Below are positions 1 to 10,398 of a DNA stretch of 28,983 nt, piece after piece. Source of the stretch: Paulinella micropora (lineage: Eukaryota; Cercozoa; Imbricatea; Euglyphida). The stretch spans positions 238,512 to 267,494 of the forward strand of contig BJOX01000313.1 in assembly GCA_009731375.1 (NCBI GenBank). Reading direction: 5' to 3'. The translations under genes and the position numbers were made by a program. The notes under the pieces are model-generated. The model saw nothing but the letters and a program-made list of their open reading frames with translations, did no database searches and was not told the origin of the DNA. How positions within the stretch are numbered: the stretch's first letter is position 1; each line of letters starts with the position of its first letter.

Positions 1-46
1 AGAGAGAGAGAGAGAGAGAGAGAAAGAAAGAGAGAGAGAGAGAGAG

Positions 47-109
<63 letters not shown>
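1..109. repeat. (GA)n microsatellite with GAAA interruptions
   Basis: Almost pure GA dinucleotides with a few GAAA units, running off the left edge of the window. No coding content is credible here. Confidence 0.97.
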
Positions 110-455
110 CCGATGGTGTTGAAGATTAGCCCAGCCATGCCCTCGTCGGAACACGCTGGCCGCAGCAAGCCCGCCATATAATAACAACAAGCCAACGCAA
201 GACCGCAACAACAACGTCGTCTCAGCAAGGTCAGATGTGAAGAAATTTCACGGCAGCAATCGCCCTAACAGCATGTGCTGCAAATCCCAAAGGGGCGCAG
301 GAATGAAACGGGAGAGAAGCAAAACAAGAGGCCCCGGACGTGGGGATCAGACTTTGATCAACTGCAGAGGGGAAAAGCAGGCAGACATCGAGGCAAGAAG
401 AGTCAGACAGGTCTACAAAGTCTATGCGCATACAGGTCATTAGTAGAAGGAGACG
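110..455. other. Unique island, no gene recognised
   Basis: Non-repetitive DNA between two purine microsatellites. Short open frames exist on both strands, but they run into the adjacent GGA tract and show no family motif. I see no RNA gene. It may be the edge of a degraded transposon, but nothing in it proves that. Confidence 0.5.
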
Positions 456-622
456 AGGTCGAGGAGGAGGAGGAAGAGGAGGAGGAGAAGGAGGAGGAGG
501 AGGAGGAGGAGCAAGAGAAGGAGGAGGAGAAAGAGGAGGAGGAAGAGGGAGGAGGATGAGGAGGAGGAGGAGAAGCAGAAGAAGCAGAAGAAGCAGAAGA
601 AGAAGAAGAAGAAGAAGAAGAA

Positions 623-657
<35 letters not shown>

Positions 658-790
658 GCAAGAAGAAGAAGAAGAAGAAGAAGAAGAAGAAGAAGAAGAA
701 GAAGAAGAAGAAGAAGAAGAAGAAAGAAGAAGAAGCAGACGAAGAAGAGGAGCAGAAGGAGAAAAAGAAGAGAGGAAGAAAAGGAAGACA
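456..790. repeat. GGA/GAA purine triplet tract
   Basis: A compound purine tract: GGA-rich at the left, nearly pure GAA in the middle (about 596-735), mixed at the right with occasional GCA units. It yields long open frames in several registers (poly-Glu or poly-Arg, and poly-Leu or poly-Ser on the other strand) only because triplet repeats lack stops. Confidence 0.95.
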
Positions 791-1024
791 GGGGGAGACA
801 GTAGAGGGGATAGGAGGTTGGATGGCACACCTTGTTTGACCTCCTTGGCCAGTTCCAGCAGGTGCATGTTGCATGGGTTACCTTCCCACCACACCGACGC
901 AATCCCGACCTACTTCCCCCCACAAAGCCAGCCTACTTTCTACACTTTCCCGGAAAAGCTGGACTGGGGTGGCATCGCACCCGAAACCCAAATTTTAGGT
1001 TAGAACAAACCACACCCACAGCAC
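791..1024. other. Unique island, no gene recognised
   Basis: About 230 bp of mixed-composition DNA. A frame is open across it, but it continues into the GATAGA repeat and contains no domain I recognise. Confidence 0.45.
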
Positions 1025-1340
1025 TAATCAGAGATAGAGATAGAGAAAGAGGTAGAGAAAGAGATACTGCACTAATCAGAGATAGAGATAAAGATAGAGT
1101 AGAGATAGAGATAGAGATAGAGATAGAGAGATAGAACGAGAGATACAGAGACAGAGAACTAGAGATACAGAGATACAGAGATAGAGAAAGAGGTAGAGAT
1201 AGAGATAGAGATAGAGATGGAGATAGAGATAGAGATAGAGATGGAGATAGATAGAGATAGAGGTAGAGGTAGAGATAGAGATAGAGATAGAGATAGAGAT
1301 GAAGATAGAAATAGAGATAGAAATAGAGATAGAGATATGT
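1025..1340. repeat. (GATAGA)n-type microsatellite
   Basis: Hexamer-like alternation of GA and TA steps with point variants (GGTAGA, GAAAGA, GATGGA). It probably derives from GA repeats by substitution and slippage. Confidence 0.95.
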
Positions 1341-1427
1341 TTGGTCTATCAGCTCTGCATATCCGAAGACATATGCGTCCATTCCACCCTGCCGCATATC
1401 GCCCGCTGGGTAGCGGGATGGGAAAGG

Positions 1428-1428
<1 letters not shown>

Positions 1429-1511
<83 letters not shown>
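1429..1511. repeat. Compound (TA)n(GA)n microsatellite
   Basis: About 11 TA dinucleotides switch directly into about 30 GA dinucleotides with one AAAG interruption. The same TA-then-GA switch occurs inside LINE copy A at about 7229-7272. Confidence 0.95.
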
Positions 1512-1515
<4 letters not shown>

Positions 1516-1675
1516 GTGTACTTGTGGGCGACTGAGCGAGGCAGCCGCGTCCGTGCGGTCGAACGCGTCCGTAGCCAGCAACATCGCTTGCGACGCACCT
1601 GCCTCATACATCAACCAACATCAAGTACAATGTGCAGCATGCATACAATCATCGTTCCCAACGTATCTGCAAACA

Positions 1676-2049
1676 ACCATACATACATGCATACATCATA
1701 CATAGATATATACATACATGCATACAAACATACATACACACATATATTTACAAACATACATACAACATACATACAACATACATACATACATGCATACATG
1801 CATGCATGCATGCATGCATGCATGCATACATACATACATACATACATACATACATACATACATGCATGCATACATACATACATACATACATACATGCATA
1901 CATACATACATGCATACATGCATACATGCATACATGCATGCATGCATGCATGCATACATACATACATACATACATACATACATACATACATACATACATA
2001 CATACATACATACATACATGCATACACACACATACATACATACATACAT

Positions 2050-2080
<31 letters not shown>

Positions 2081-2329
2081 TACAAACATACACACATACA
2101 TACATACATACATACATACATACATACATACGTACGTACATACGTACGTACTACGTACGTACGTACGTACGTACGTACGTACATACATACATATATATAT
2201 GCATACATACATACATACATACATACATACATACATACATACATACGTACGTACGTACATACATACATACGCACACACACATACCTACCTACCTTCCTAC
2301 CTACCTACATAGATACATACATACATTCA

Positions 2330-2360
<31 letters not shown>

Positions 2361-2499
2361 GCATATATACATACATACATACATACATACATACATACAT
2401 ACATACATACATGCATACATACATACATACATACATAATATTACATTAAATTACGTTACGTTACATTACATTCATTACATTACATCACATTACATTACA

Positions 2500-2530
<31 letters not shown>

Positions 2531-2912
2531 CATACATACATACATACACATGCATATATACATACATACATACATACATACATACATACATACATAATAT
2601 TACATTAAATTACGTTGCATTACATTACATTCATTACATTACATGACATTACATTACATTACATTAAATTACATTACATTACATAACGTAATGTAACGTA
2701 ACGTAACGTAGCGTACCGTAACGTAACGTAACATGACATACCATCCCATACCATACCATACCATACCATACCATACCATACAATACCATACAATACCATA
2801 CCATACCATACCATACCAGAACCGAACCGAACCGAACCGAACAGAACAAAACAGAACAGAACAGAACAGAACAGAACATTGCATACATTACATTAGATTA
2901 AATTACATTGCA

Positions 2913-2943
<31 letters not shown>

Positions 2944-3045
2944 CATACATGCATACATACATACATACATACATACATACATACATCATACATACATACA
3001 TACATACATACATACATGCATACATACATACATTACATACATACA

Positions 3046-3076
<31 letters not shown>

Positions 3077-3384
3077 CATACATACATACACAAACATTTA
3101 TACATTTACATCCATACATACATACATTTACATACATACATACATACAAACATACAAACATACAAACAAACAAACAAACAAACAAACAAACAAACAAACA
3201 TGCGTGCATACATACATACATACATAGATACATACATACATACATACATACATACATACATGCATACATGCATACATGCATACATGCATACATACATAGA
3301 TACATACATACATACATACATACATAGATACATACATACATACATACATGCATACATACATACATACATACATACATACATACA
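1676..3384. repeat. Giant TACA tetranucleotide tract with pentamer blocks
   Basis: About 1.7 kb dominated by TACA with TGCA, TACG, CACA and CAAA variants. It is interrupted at 2440-2880 by successive pentamer blocks. It produces Tyr-Ile-His-Thr and Met-Tyr-Val-Cys style open frames on both strands, which are artefacts of stop-free tetramers (12-nt period) and not genes. Confidence 0.97.
2440..2880. repeat. Series of pentanucleotide repeat blocks
   Basis: Inside the tetramer tract the period changes from 4 to 5. In order: ACATT-type units (to about 2680), AACGT-type units (about 2683-2735), CCATA units (about 2738-2818), AACCG units (about 2818-2840) and AACAG units (about 2840-2878). The tract then returns to ACATT-like and TACA units. 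Neighbouring blocks differ by one or two bases per unit. Confidence 0.9.
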
Positions 3385-3880
3385 CAAACGCTTGTAATAT
3401 CTGCTGACGAAATGGAAATTTGAAAAAACAAAATGAGAAGCGGAGAACAAGGGACCTTGTACATCTGTCTGGGTTAGTTTTTTGCTCCACTTGTTGAGCT
3501 CTTGACCCGAGCCGCTTGGAGATGATGTGGAAGCACATCGAGCGAGAGCACCAAGGTGACGAACATTTCGATAGGTCTTTGAAAAAGCAAAGGACCTCAT
3601 TCTTTCCACTTTTTTCTGAATCGGAGTCCTGGAGTTATGCTAAAAAAACATGTAAGAATGAATCATGTCGCCAAACAAACTTGGAGTAGAAAACTAGCAA
3701 GATACAGTGTATCTTTCAAACACACAAACAATCCAAAGACGCTCGCAGGTTCTTTTGTAGATGAAGCCGACTCCGATTTTTCACAAGTCGAAAGTTGGTT
3801 CATATTCTCGTAAACCATGTGCCTTCTCCCATTCATTTGATCGAAACTTGCGGTAGGTTTATGAACTCGAGTAATTCGAC
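3385..3880. other. Unique segment, no gene recognised
   Basis: About 500 bp of non-repetitive DNA. A minus-strand frame is open through part of it (about 3383-3609) but continues into the TACA tract and matches no family I know. It is not called as a gene. Confidence 0.45.
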
Positions 3881-3884
3881 CACA

Positions 3885-3990
3885 CCCCCCCCCCCCCCCC
3901 GGNNNNNNNNNNNNNNNNNNNNNNNNNNNNNNNNNNNNNNNNNNNNNNNNNNNNNNNNNNNNNNNNNNNGGCCCCCCCCCCCCCCCCCCC
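3885..3990. other. Assembly gap flanked by C homopolymers
   Basis: A run of about 15 C and GG precedes 67 N (3903-3969). GG and about 19 C follow. The same short pattern on both sides suggests the gap is a collapsed poly-C tract or a forced join. Confidence 0.9.
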
Positions 3991-4019
3991 GCGGGATAAC
4001 CAGTGTTTTCGGCCCACCC

Positions 4020-4119
4020 CCGGGCGGCAGGTGTTCTATAACGAAAGTCTGCCCAAAAATGCAGCACACAAAGAGTCAACGATAGAAATGTGAGAAGGTA
4101 TAGAACACCTGCCGCCCGG
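4020..4119. repeat. Perfect 21-bp inverted repeat with 58-nt loop
   Basis: Bases 4020-4040 are the exact reverse complement of 4099-4119. The arms are GC-rich at the outer end (CGGGCGGCAGG) and AT-rich inside (TTCTATA). They enclose 58 nt of unrelated sequence. This could be a cruciform or hairpin, or the terminal repeats of a tiny or deleted element. No protein is encoded between the arms. Confidence 0.9.
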
Positions 4120-4671
4120 CGGGTATATCGGGGATCAAAGCAGGCGATTTTGGGGATCAGTCACTGAAAAGCCATATTTTCCCTTGACTTACTACCTAAG
4201 AAGAGAAGACCGCGAGCGGGTTGGTATGTATTCGAGAGCGGGGCCGTGAGCCCTGGCTATAGATGTTATTTCCCGGCCCGGAGCGCTTGGCCCGGGCACG
4301 GGGACTTCGGTGAAAATCTGGCACCTGCCTTAAATATTGTGATGTTTACCCTACTTGTTATTTGGGAACGGACGGCAGGTTGGCGATGGCGTTGCTACGT
4401 TTGGATACACCGCACTATACTGCTGCCACAGCAGACCCAGCCTCCATGTTACCCTACCCCATGACGACGGGTACAGGCAGGGAAGTTTGAATTTTTATGT
4501 TGTAGCTGGGCAAAAATGCCTACACCTTCCTCGTTAGCGATAAAAAGCCCAGATGCTAAGGCCGAAGGCCGTGCTGCGCACGGCCCCACAGCACTACAAT
4601 TGTATCATTTCGCAAACAACTCATGTTCCACCCTGCCCAATTGCGAAGACTAAGGCATATGGTGTTTGCTT
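4120..4671. other. Unique segment, no gene recognised
   Basis: About 550 bp without repeats or recognisable coding motifs. A small hairpin (GGCCGTGC / GCACGGCC, about 4567-4585) is the only local structure noted. Open frames here are short (72 codons or fewer) and lack family motifs. Confidence 0.45.
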
Positions 4672-5043
4672 GAACGTATATGACAGCGGTGTAAATGCAT
4701 ACTTTGACCTCCTTACTATTAGGAGGATCGAACTTGGATAAGAGGGCCGTCCTTTTTTCTGTCTCACAATACTGCACTCCTTCTATAGCACCACTAACCT
4801 GCACCCTACCCGGTCACCTTGCGACTGCTTGGACGCATGGAGTTTGCCTGTATTTCAGAATATATAGGCCAACTCCAGTTGCGTTAGCAATCGCAAGGTG
4901 AGAGAGTAGGGTGCGGGCTGGTGGTCATGTAGGAGTGCAGTATTGTGAGATAGAAAAAAGCACGGCCATATCCTTGGCACTTATTGCCCATAAGCAGGAA
5001 GATGGACTAAGTAGGCATTTTCACTCAGTGATATGCATATGCA
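4672..5043. repeat. Long imperfect inverted repeat (fold-back)
   Basis: Two arms fold around a centre near 4856-4860. The inner 110 bp of each arm (4745-4855 and 4862-4967) match closely with small indels. Shared blocks include TCTCACAATACTGCACTCC, TGCACCCTAC or its GCACCC variant, and TCACCTTGCGA. Matching weakens but continues outward to about 4672 and 5043. The loop is only a few bases, so a transcript would fold into a long hairpin. It could be a fold-back or MITE-like element, or an inverted duplication. No transposase is seen. Confidence 0.8.
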
Positions 5044-5211
5044 CATATGTTTGTTAGTGCGTGTCTGTGATAGATGCTCGTACAATGTATGTATTGGAAG
5101 AGCTACTTACGCTCAGCGAAGAGTCTGATTTGCAATAAGCCCGATACTTTTCCAACTCAGGCCCTGCAATACGATTAAACAAGCGCTCAGACACAAACAC
5201 ATACACACATA
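5044..5211. other. Short unique segment, no gene recognised
   Basis: About 170 bp between the fold-back repeat and the TACA tract. No open frame or motif that I can support. Confidence 0.45.
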
Positions 5212-5964
5212 CGTCGTACATACATACATACATACATACATGCATACATACATACATATACATACATACATGCATACATGACATACATAACATACATAAC
5301 ATACGTAACATACATGGCATGGACATACGTAACATACGTAACATACATAACATACATGACATACATGACATATATGACAGACATGACAGACATGACATAC
5401 ATGACATACATAACATGCATAACATACATAACATACATAACATACATAACATACATAACATACATAACATACATAACATACATACATAACATACATAACA
5501 TAACATTACACAACATAACATAACATAACATAACATAACATAACATAACATACATACATACATGACACGCATGACATGCATGACATACGTAACAAATACA
5601 ATACAATACAATACAAACAAAGATACCCACATAAATATATAAAAATAAAATACATACATGCATACATGCATACATACACACACATACATGCATTTAATGC
5701 AATACAGTACAATACAGTACAAACTACATACATACACACATACATACATTACACACATACATTACATACATACATTACATACATACATTACATGCATGCA
5801 TACATTACATACATACACACAAACACACACGCATACATACATAGATACATACATAAATAAATACATATATACATACATACATACATACATACATACATTA
5901 CATACATACATTACATACATTACATACATTACATACATTACATACATTACATACATTACATACA

Positions 5965-5995
<31 letters not shown>

Positions 5996-6434
5996 CACAC
6001 AAACATACATACGTACGTGCATACATACGCACATACATACATTACTTACATACATTACTTACATACATTGCTTACATACATTACTTACTTACTTACATAC
6101 ATACATACATACATACATACATGCATACATACATACATACATACATACATAACATACATAACATAAATAACATACATAACATACATAACATACATAACAT
6201 ACATAACATACATAACATACATAACATACAAAACATACATAACATACATAACATACATAACATATAAATACATACAAACATAACCTACATACATACATAC
6301 ATACATACATACATACATAACATACATACATACATAACATACATACATACATACATACATACATACATACATACATACACAGACATACACACACATACAT
6401 ACATACATACATACATACATACATACATACATAC
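5212..6434. repeat. Second giant TACA tract with 9-bp higher-order units
   Basis: About 1.2 kb of TACA-derived repeat. Long stretches have a strict 9-bp period made from one ACATA pentamer plus one CATA tetramer (about 5278-5480, 5895-5970 and 6145-6265). These translate as three-residue repeats such as Tyr-Val-Met. Pentamer stretches (about 5515-5550) and pure tetramers separate them. Confidence 0.95.
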
Positions 6435-6436
6435 TT

Positions 6437-6533
6437 CGAGGGGGGGGGGGGGGGGGGGAAGNNNNNNNNNNNNNNNNNNNNNNNNNNNNNNNNNNNNNNN
6501 NNNNNNNNNNNNNNNNNNNNNNNNGGGGGGGGG
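6437..6533. other. Assembly gap flanked by G homopolymers
   Basis: A run of about 20 G followed by AAG precedes 63 N (6462-6524), and nine G follow. The TACA tract ends on one side and a CA/CAGA tract starts on the other, so the true join and spacing are uncertain. Confidence 0.92.
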
Positions 6534-6537
6534 AACT

Positions 6538-6977
6538 GACAGACAGACACACACACACACACTCACACACACACTCACACACACACTCACACACACTCAC
6601 ACACACACACACACACGCATGGGCACACATACATAGACAGACACAGACAGAGAGACAGACAGACACAGACAGACAGGCGGACAGGCAGACAGACAGACAC
6701 AGACAGACAGGCATGGCGCAGACAGGCAGGCAGACAGACAGACAGACACAGACAGACAGACACACACATACACACACACAAACACAGACACACACACACA
6801 CACACAGACAGACAGACGGACAGACAGACAGACAGACACACACACTCACACACACACACATAGACAGACAGGCAGACAGACAGACAGGCAGACAGGCAGG
6901 CAGGCAGACAGACAGACAGACAGACAGACAGTCTGAGACAGACAGACAGACAGACAGAAAGACGGACAGTCTGGGAC

Positions 6978-7010
<33 letters not shown>

Positions 7011-7117
7011 CACACACACACACACACACACATGTGCACACACATCACACACACATCACGCGCAAACACACACACACACACACAGACACACACATACACT
7101 ACTCACACACACACACA
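6538..7117. repeat. CA / CAGA compound microsatellite
   Basis: Blocks of CA dinucleotide alternate with CAGA tetramers and CAGG variants. It encodes stop-free Thr/His and Asp/Arg/Gln or Val/Cys/Leu/Ser strings in several frames, which are artefacts. Confidence 0.95.
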
Positions 7118-7118
7118 C

Positions 7119-7167
<49 letters not shown>
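7118..7167. repeat. (GA)n tract preceding LINE copy A
   Basis: About 25 GA units directly abut the 5' end of LINE copy A at 7168. Confidence 0.95.
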
Positions 7168-7172
<5 letters not shown>

Positions 7173-7228
7173 ACAAACATCATAATACATATAACATACG
7201 CACACTCGCGAAGAAGAAGAAGAAGAAG

Positions 7229-7273
<45 letters not shown>

Positions 7274-7770
7274 AGAAGAAGAACACTAGACTTGCTCATT
7301 TGTCTGCTACCTGAAGAAGAACTCTCCGAATCAATCGACGTATATGGTCAACCACGCCCACTCCCAACTCCCCCCCCCCCCCCCCTCTCTCATTTTTCTC
7401 ATGAAAAAAAAAAGAGAGGGGGGGGGGGGGGGGGGNNNNNNNNNNTTACAATTACATATACCCATAACATAACATTATAATATATATCACCGCGCAATAT
7501 ATCTAAGCAAAAATATTAATTTTAATAACTATAATACAATATTAATACTGAGCCGCTGAATACTAATTTTAATATTAATATCTTCTTTAATACACTCAAC
7601 TGAATAACTAGGTTTCCACCTTTGATAAAGGTATAACATACTAGCTATACTTTTCACGTGGACGTTCCCTGAGTCCAATTGTAAAAAATTGTTCTCTCAA
7701 TAAAAGCGAAGAAGAAGAAGAAGAAGAAGAAGAAGAAGAAGAAGAAGAAGAAGAAGAAGAGAGAGAGAGA
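7168..7770 (+). mobile_element. LINE copy A: 3'-end fragment with (GAA)n(GA)n tail
   Basis: Aligns by eye with the last codons and 3' UTR of copy B (from about 8481). Shared blocks include CAACAAACATCATAAT at the stop codon, GTATATGGTCAACCACGC, AACTAGGTTTCCACCTT and CTTTTCACGTGGACGTTCC, then the end AATAAAAGC. The tail is about 17 GAA units (7708-7758) followed by GA. It is 5'-truncated to the last few codons, so it encodes nothing. Two expansions distinguish it from copy B: a GAA/TA/GA microsatellite near 7208-7282 and C and G homopolymers at the UTR hairpin. A 10-N gap lies at 7436-7445. Confidence 0.88.
7385..7435 (+). other. Conserved LINE 3'-UTR hairpin, homopolymer-extended
   Basis: CTCTCT, a T-rich arm, an ATG loop, an A-rich arm and GAGAG form an inverted repeat. 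A C run of about 14 before it and a G run of about 18 after it lengthen the stem. The equivalent hairpin in copy B (about 8637-8676) has no long C arm. A 10-N gap follows directly. A role in reverse transcriptase recognition is possible, as 3' UTR structures guide some LINEs, but it is untested here. Confidence 0.6.
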
Positions 7771-8497
7771 ATAACCTAGTACCGAACCCAACAAAAACAA
7801 CATACACAATTTTTCACAAAACAAAACAAGATATCACAATAACAATAAACAACCACACCCTCGAGCAATGCAAACATGCAAAACTCCTGGGAATAACACT
7901 ACAACACAACCTTAAATATGATCAACACATCAATAACATAATCCGTAAACTCCAACCCACAATCAACTCATTGCTTTATGCTAAAAGATATCTAAACATA
8001 AAAACAATGAAACAATTATACTACACACACATATACCCACACCTCATACAAAACATCTCCATCTGGGGGACGCATGACAACAAAAAGAAATACATACAAC
8101 CACTCATAAAAATACATAAAAAATAATCAGAATAATTGCAAAAACACATTACCGCGCGCACACCAAACCAATACTAAACCAACTGAAACTACTTGACATC
8201 ACCCACCTATATACACTCCGTGTATGCATAGAAAATCACCCATTCATTTACCCTAAAAAACACCTCAACAGACCACTCCACAATAACACCTTTACCCCAA
8301 TCAATACCATACATTCATACAAAACGCGATACTCAACTAAAAGCAGCCTCTTTGTCAATCACAAAGACCCATATCTCACCAAGATCTTCGCTGATCAATG
8401 GAAATCAATCCCAAAAAATATAACAGATGAAACAAAAATAAAACCATTCAAAACAGCACTAATGACATACCTACTCAAACATCAACAAACATCATAA
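7770..8497 (+). pseudogene. LINE reverse transcriptase C-terminal fragment, frameshifted
   Basis: The readable frame begins Asn-Asn-Leu-Val-Pro-Asn-Pro-Thr-Lys, just after the position of the YADD box in copy C. It continues through the conserved EQCKHAKLLGI, QLYYTHIYPHLIQ and ISIWGTHD segments of the C-terminal RT/thumb region. At the A run 8118-8123 it has six A where copy C has seven, giving an immediate TAA at 8124. The downstream frame then resumes homology (IIRIIAKTHYR and RPLHNNTFTP) to the stop at 8495-8497. It is dead because of truncation and the 1-nt loss, but otherwise close to copy C. Confidence 0.88.
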
Positions 8498-8983
8498 TAT
8501 CTATAAATATAAACACTCGCAACAACAAAAAAAAAAACGATGGAACAACAAGTTTGCTCCCCTGTCTGCTACTTGAAGGAGAACTCCCCGGATCAGCCAA
8601 CGTATATGGTCAACCACGCACAGCCCCAACTTCCTCCTCTCTCTTTCACTTTTTCTCACGAAAAAGAAAAGAGAGGGGGGGCCGCCAGACATAAACTACT
8701 ACACTTTTACAATAACATATATATTCATATCATATTATAATATTATCACTACTGAATATATCTAAACATAAATATTAATATTAATAATATTAATACTAGA
8801 TATATATAGCACCGAGCCGCTAAATACAAATTTAATATTTTCCTTTAATACGATCAACTGAATAACTAGGTTTCCACCTTAGATAAAGTTTTTTACTAGC
8901 TATACTTTTCACGTGGACGTTCCCTGAGCCCGATTGTAAAATTGTTCTCTCAATAAAAGCGAAGAAGAAGAAGAAGAAGAAGA

Positions 8984-9020
<37 letters not shown>
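7771..9020 (+). mobile_element. LINE copy B: 5'-truncated, (GAA)n(GA)n tail
   Basis: Starts abruptly after a GA tract, within the reverse transcriptase region, and aligns with copy C from about 10597 onward. It carries the rest of the ORF, a 3' UTR of about 455 bp and the end CAATAAAAGC followed by nine GAA units (8961-8987) and GA. Truncated 5' ends plus a simple-sequence 3' tail are typical of target-primed reverse transcription. No flanking target duplication can be separated from the microsatellites. Confidence 0.9.
8498..8960 (+). other. LINE copy B 3' UTR
   Basis: Homologous to 7200-7707. It includes a hairpin (CTCTC...CTTTTTC / GAAAAAG...GAGAG, about 8637-8676), an AT-rich middle, the conserved block CTTTTCACGTGGACGTTCC, and AATAAA at 8952-8957 just before the tail. 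Short open frames in it are not genes. Confidence 0.75.
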
Positions 9021-9021
<1 letters not shown>

Positions 9022-9022
<1 letters not shown>

Positions 9023-9479
9023 AAACACCTCTAATCATACAAATATATAATAATAAGCTAAAAAGCAAGCCAATACACACAATAATAGGTATGTATAGAC
9101 GCCCGCTCAAAAATCACGATAAAGATTTTATACAGGCGCTTCAGAATAGAATAGACAACATTCTACACAAAGCACCAGCAAGCACAATAACAATAGTGGG
9201 AGACCTTAATTATAATCTCCTAGACAACATACACAAACCGCACACAGATATGCATGAGTTCATTATACATAACAATCTATACACGACAATAAACAAAGCA
9301 ACACGACACGACATACACCACAACTCAAGCACGCTCATTGACATGATACTCACCAACATCAACACCGACATTGAATCAAACATAATCAGCCCATGCATAT
9401 CTGACCATCACCCAATATACGCAATAATACATACACGAACAAACAAACCAGACACAGACGTGACACCAAGACTTACAAA
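9022..9479 (+). pseudogene. APE-type endonuclease domain of LINE copy C (partial)
   Basis: The frame is open from the GA tract, so the methionine at 9091 is internal, not the start. It shows the endonuclease core IIGMYRRP, then VGDLNYNLLD (GDxN box, about 9196-9225), STLIDMILTN (about 9331-9360) and SDHHPIYAI (about 9401-9427), in the usual order for exonuclease/endonuclease/phosphatase-fold LINE nucleases. The N-terminal catalytic part is missing. The enzyme would nick target DNA to prime reverse transcription. It runs into the N gap at 9480. Confidence 0.85.
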
Positions 9480-10398
9480 NNNNNNNNNNNNNNNNNNNNN
9501 NNNNNNNNNNNNNNNNNNNNNNNNNNNNNNNNNNNNNNNNNNNNNNNNNNNNNNNNNNNNNNNNNNNNNNNNNNNNNNNNNNNNNNNNNNNNNNNNNNNN
9601 NNNNNNNNNNNNNNNNNNNNNNNNNNNNNNNNNNNNNNNNNNNNNNNNNNNNNNNNNNNNNNNNNNNNNNNNNNNNNNNNNNNNNNNNNNNNNNNNNNNN
9701 NNNNNNNNNNNNNNNNNNNNNNNNNNNNNNNNNNNNNNNNNNNNNNNNNNNNNNNNNNNNNNNNNNNNNNNNNNNNNNNNNNNNNNNNNNNNNNNNNNNN
9801 NNNNNNNNNNNNNNNNNNNNNNNNNNNNNNNNNNNNNNNNNNNNNNNNNNNNNNNNNNNNNNNNNNNNNNNNNNNNNNNNNNNNNNNNNNNNNNNNNNNN
9901 NNNNNNNNNNNNNNNNNNNNNNNNNNNNNNNNNNNNNNNNNNNNNNNNNNNNNNNNNNNNNNNNNNNNNNNNNNNNNNNNNNNNNNNNNNNNNNNNNNNN
10001 NNNNNNNNNNNNNNNNNNNNNNNNNNNNNNNNNNNNNNNNNNNNNNNNNNNNNNNNNNNNNNNNNNNNNNNNNNNNNNNNNNNNNNNNNNNNNNNNNNNN
10101 NNNNNNNNNNNNNNNNNNNNNNNNNNNNNNNNNNNNNNNNNNNNNNNNNNNNNNNNNNNNNNNNNNNNNNNNNNNNNNNNNNNNNNNNNNNNNNNNNNNN
10201 NNNNNNNNNNNNNNNNNNNNNNNNNNNNNNNNNNNNNNNNNNNNNNNNNNNNNNNNNNNNNNNNNNNNNNNNNNNNNNNNNNNNNNNNNNNNNNNNNNNN
10301 NNNNNNNNNNNNNNNNNNNNNNNNNNNNNNNNNNNNNNNNNNNNNNNNNNNNNNNNNNNNNNNNNNNNNNNNNNNNNNNNNNNNNNNNNNNNNNNNNN
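9480..10398. other. Assembly gap, 919 N
   Basis: Unknown sequence between the endonuclease and reverse transcriptase parts of LINE copy C. The expected content is the linker and the RT fingers and palm N-terminal part. Confidence 0.99.

Noticed and set aside
231-894. Overlapping long frames across the GGA/GAA tract (poly-Leu, poly-Ser, poly-Arg, poly-Glu)
   Set aside because: Triplet repeats without stops open several registers on both strands at once; no motif outside the repeat.
1516-3464. Long Tyr/Ile/His/Thr and Cys/Met/Tyr/Val frames on both strands
   Set aside because: Pure translation of TACA-type tetramers; no stop codon can arise from the perfect repeat.
4246-4901. Several frames of 60-82 codons between the two inverted repeats
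   Set aside because: Short, overlapping on both strands, no recognisable domain; the right half belongs to the fold-back repeat.
1676-6434. Regular repeats reminiscent of a CRISPR array, telomere or centromere satellite
   Set aside because: No unique spacers between constant repeats, units of only 4-9 bp, no telomere-like G-rich heptamer and no nearby cas genes; this is eukaryotic simple-sequence DNA.
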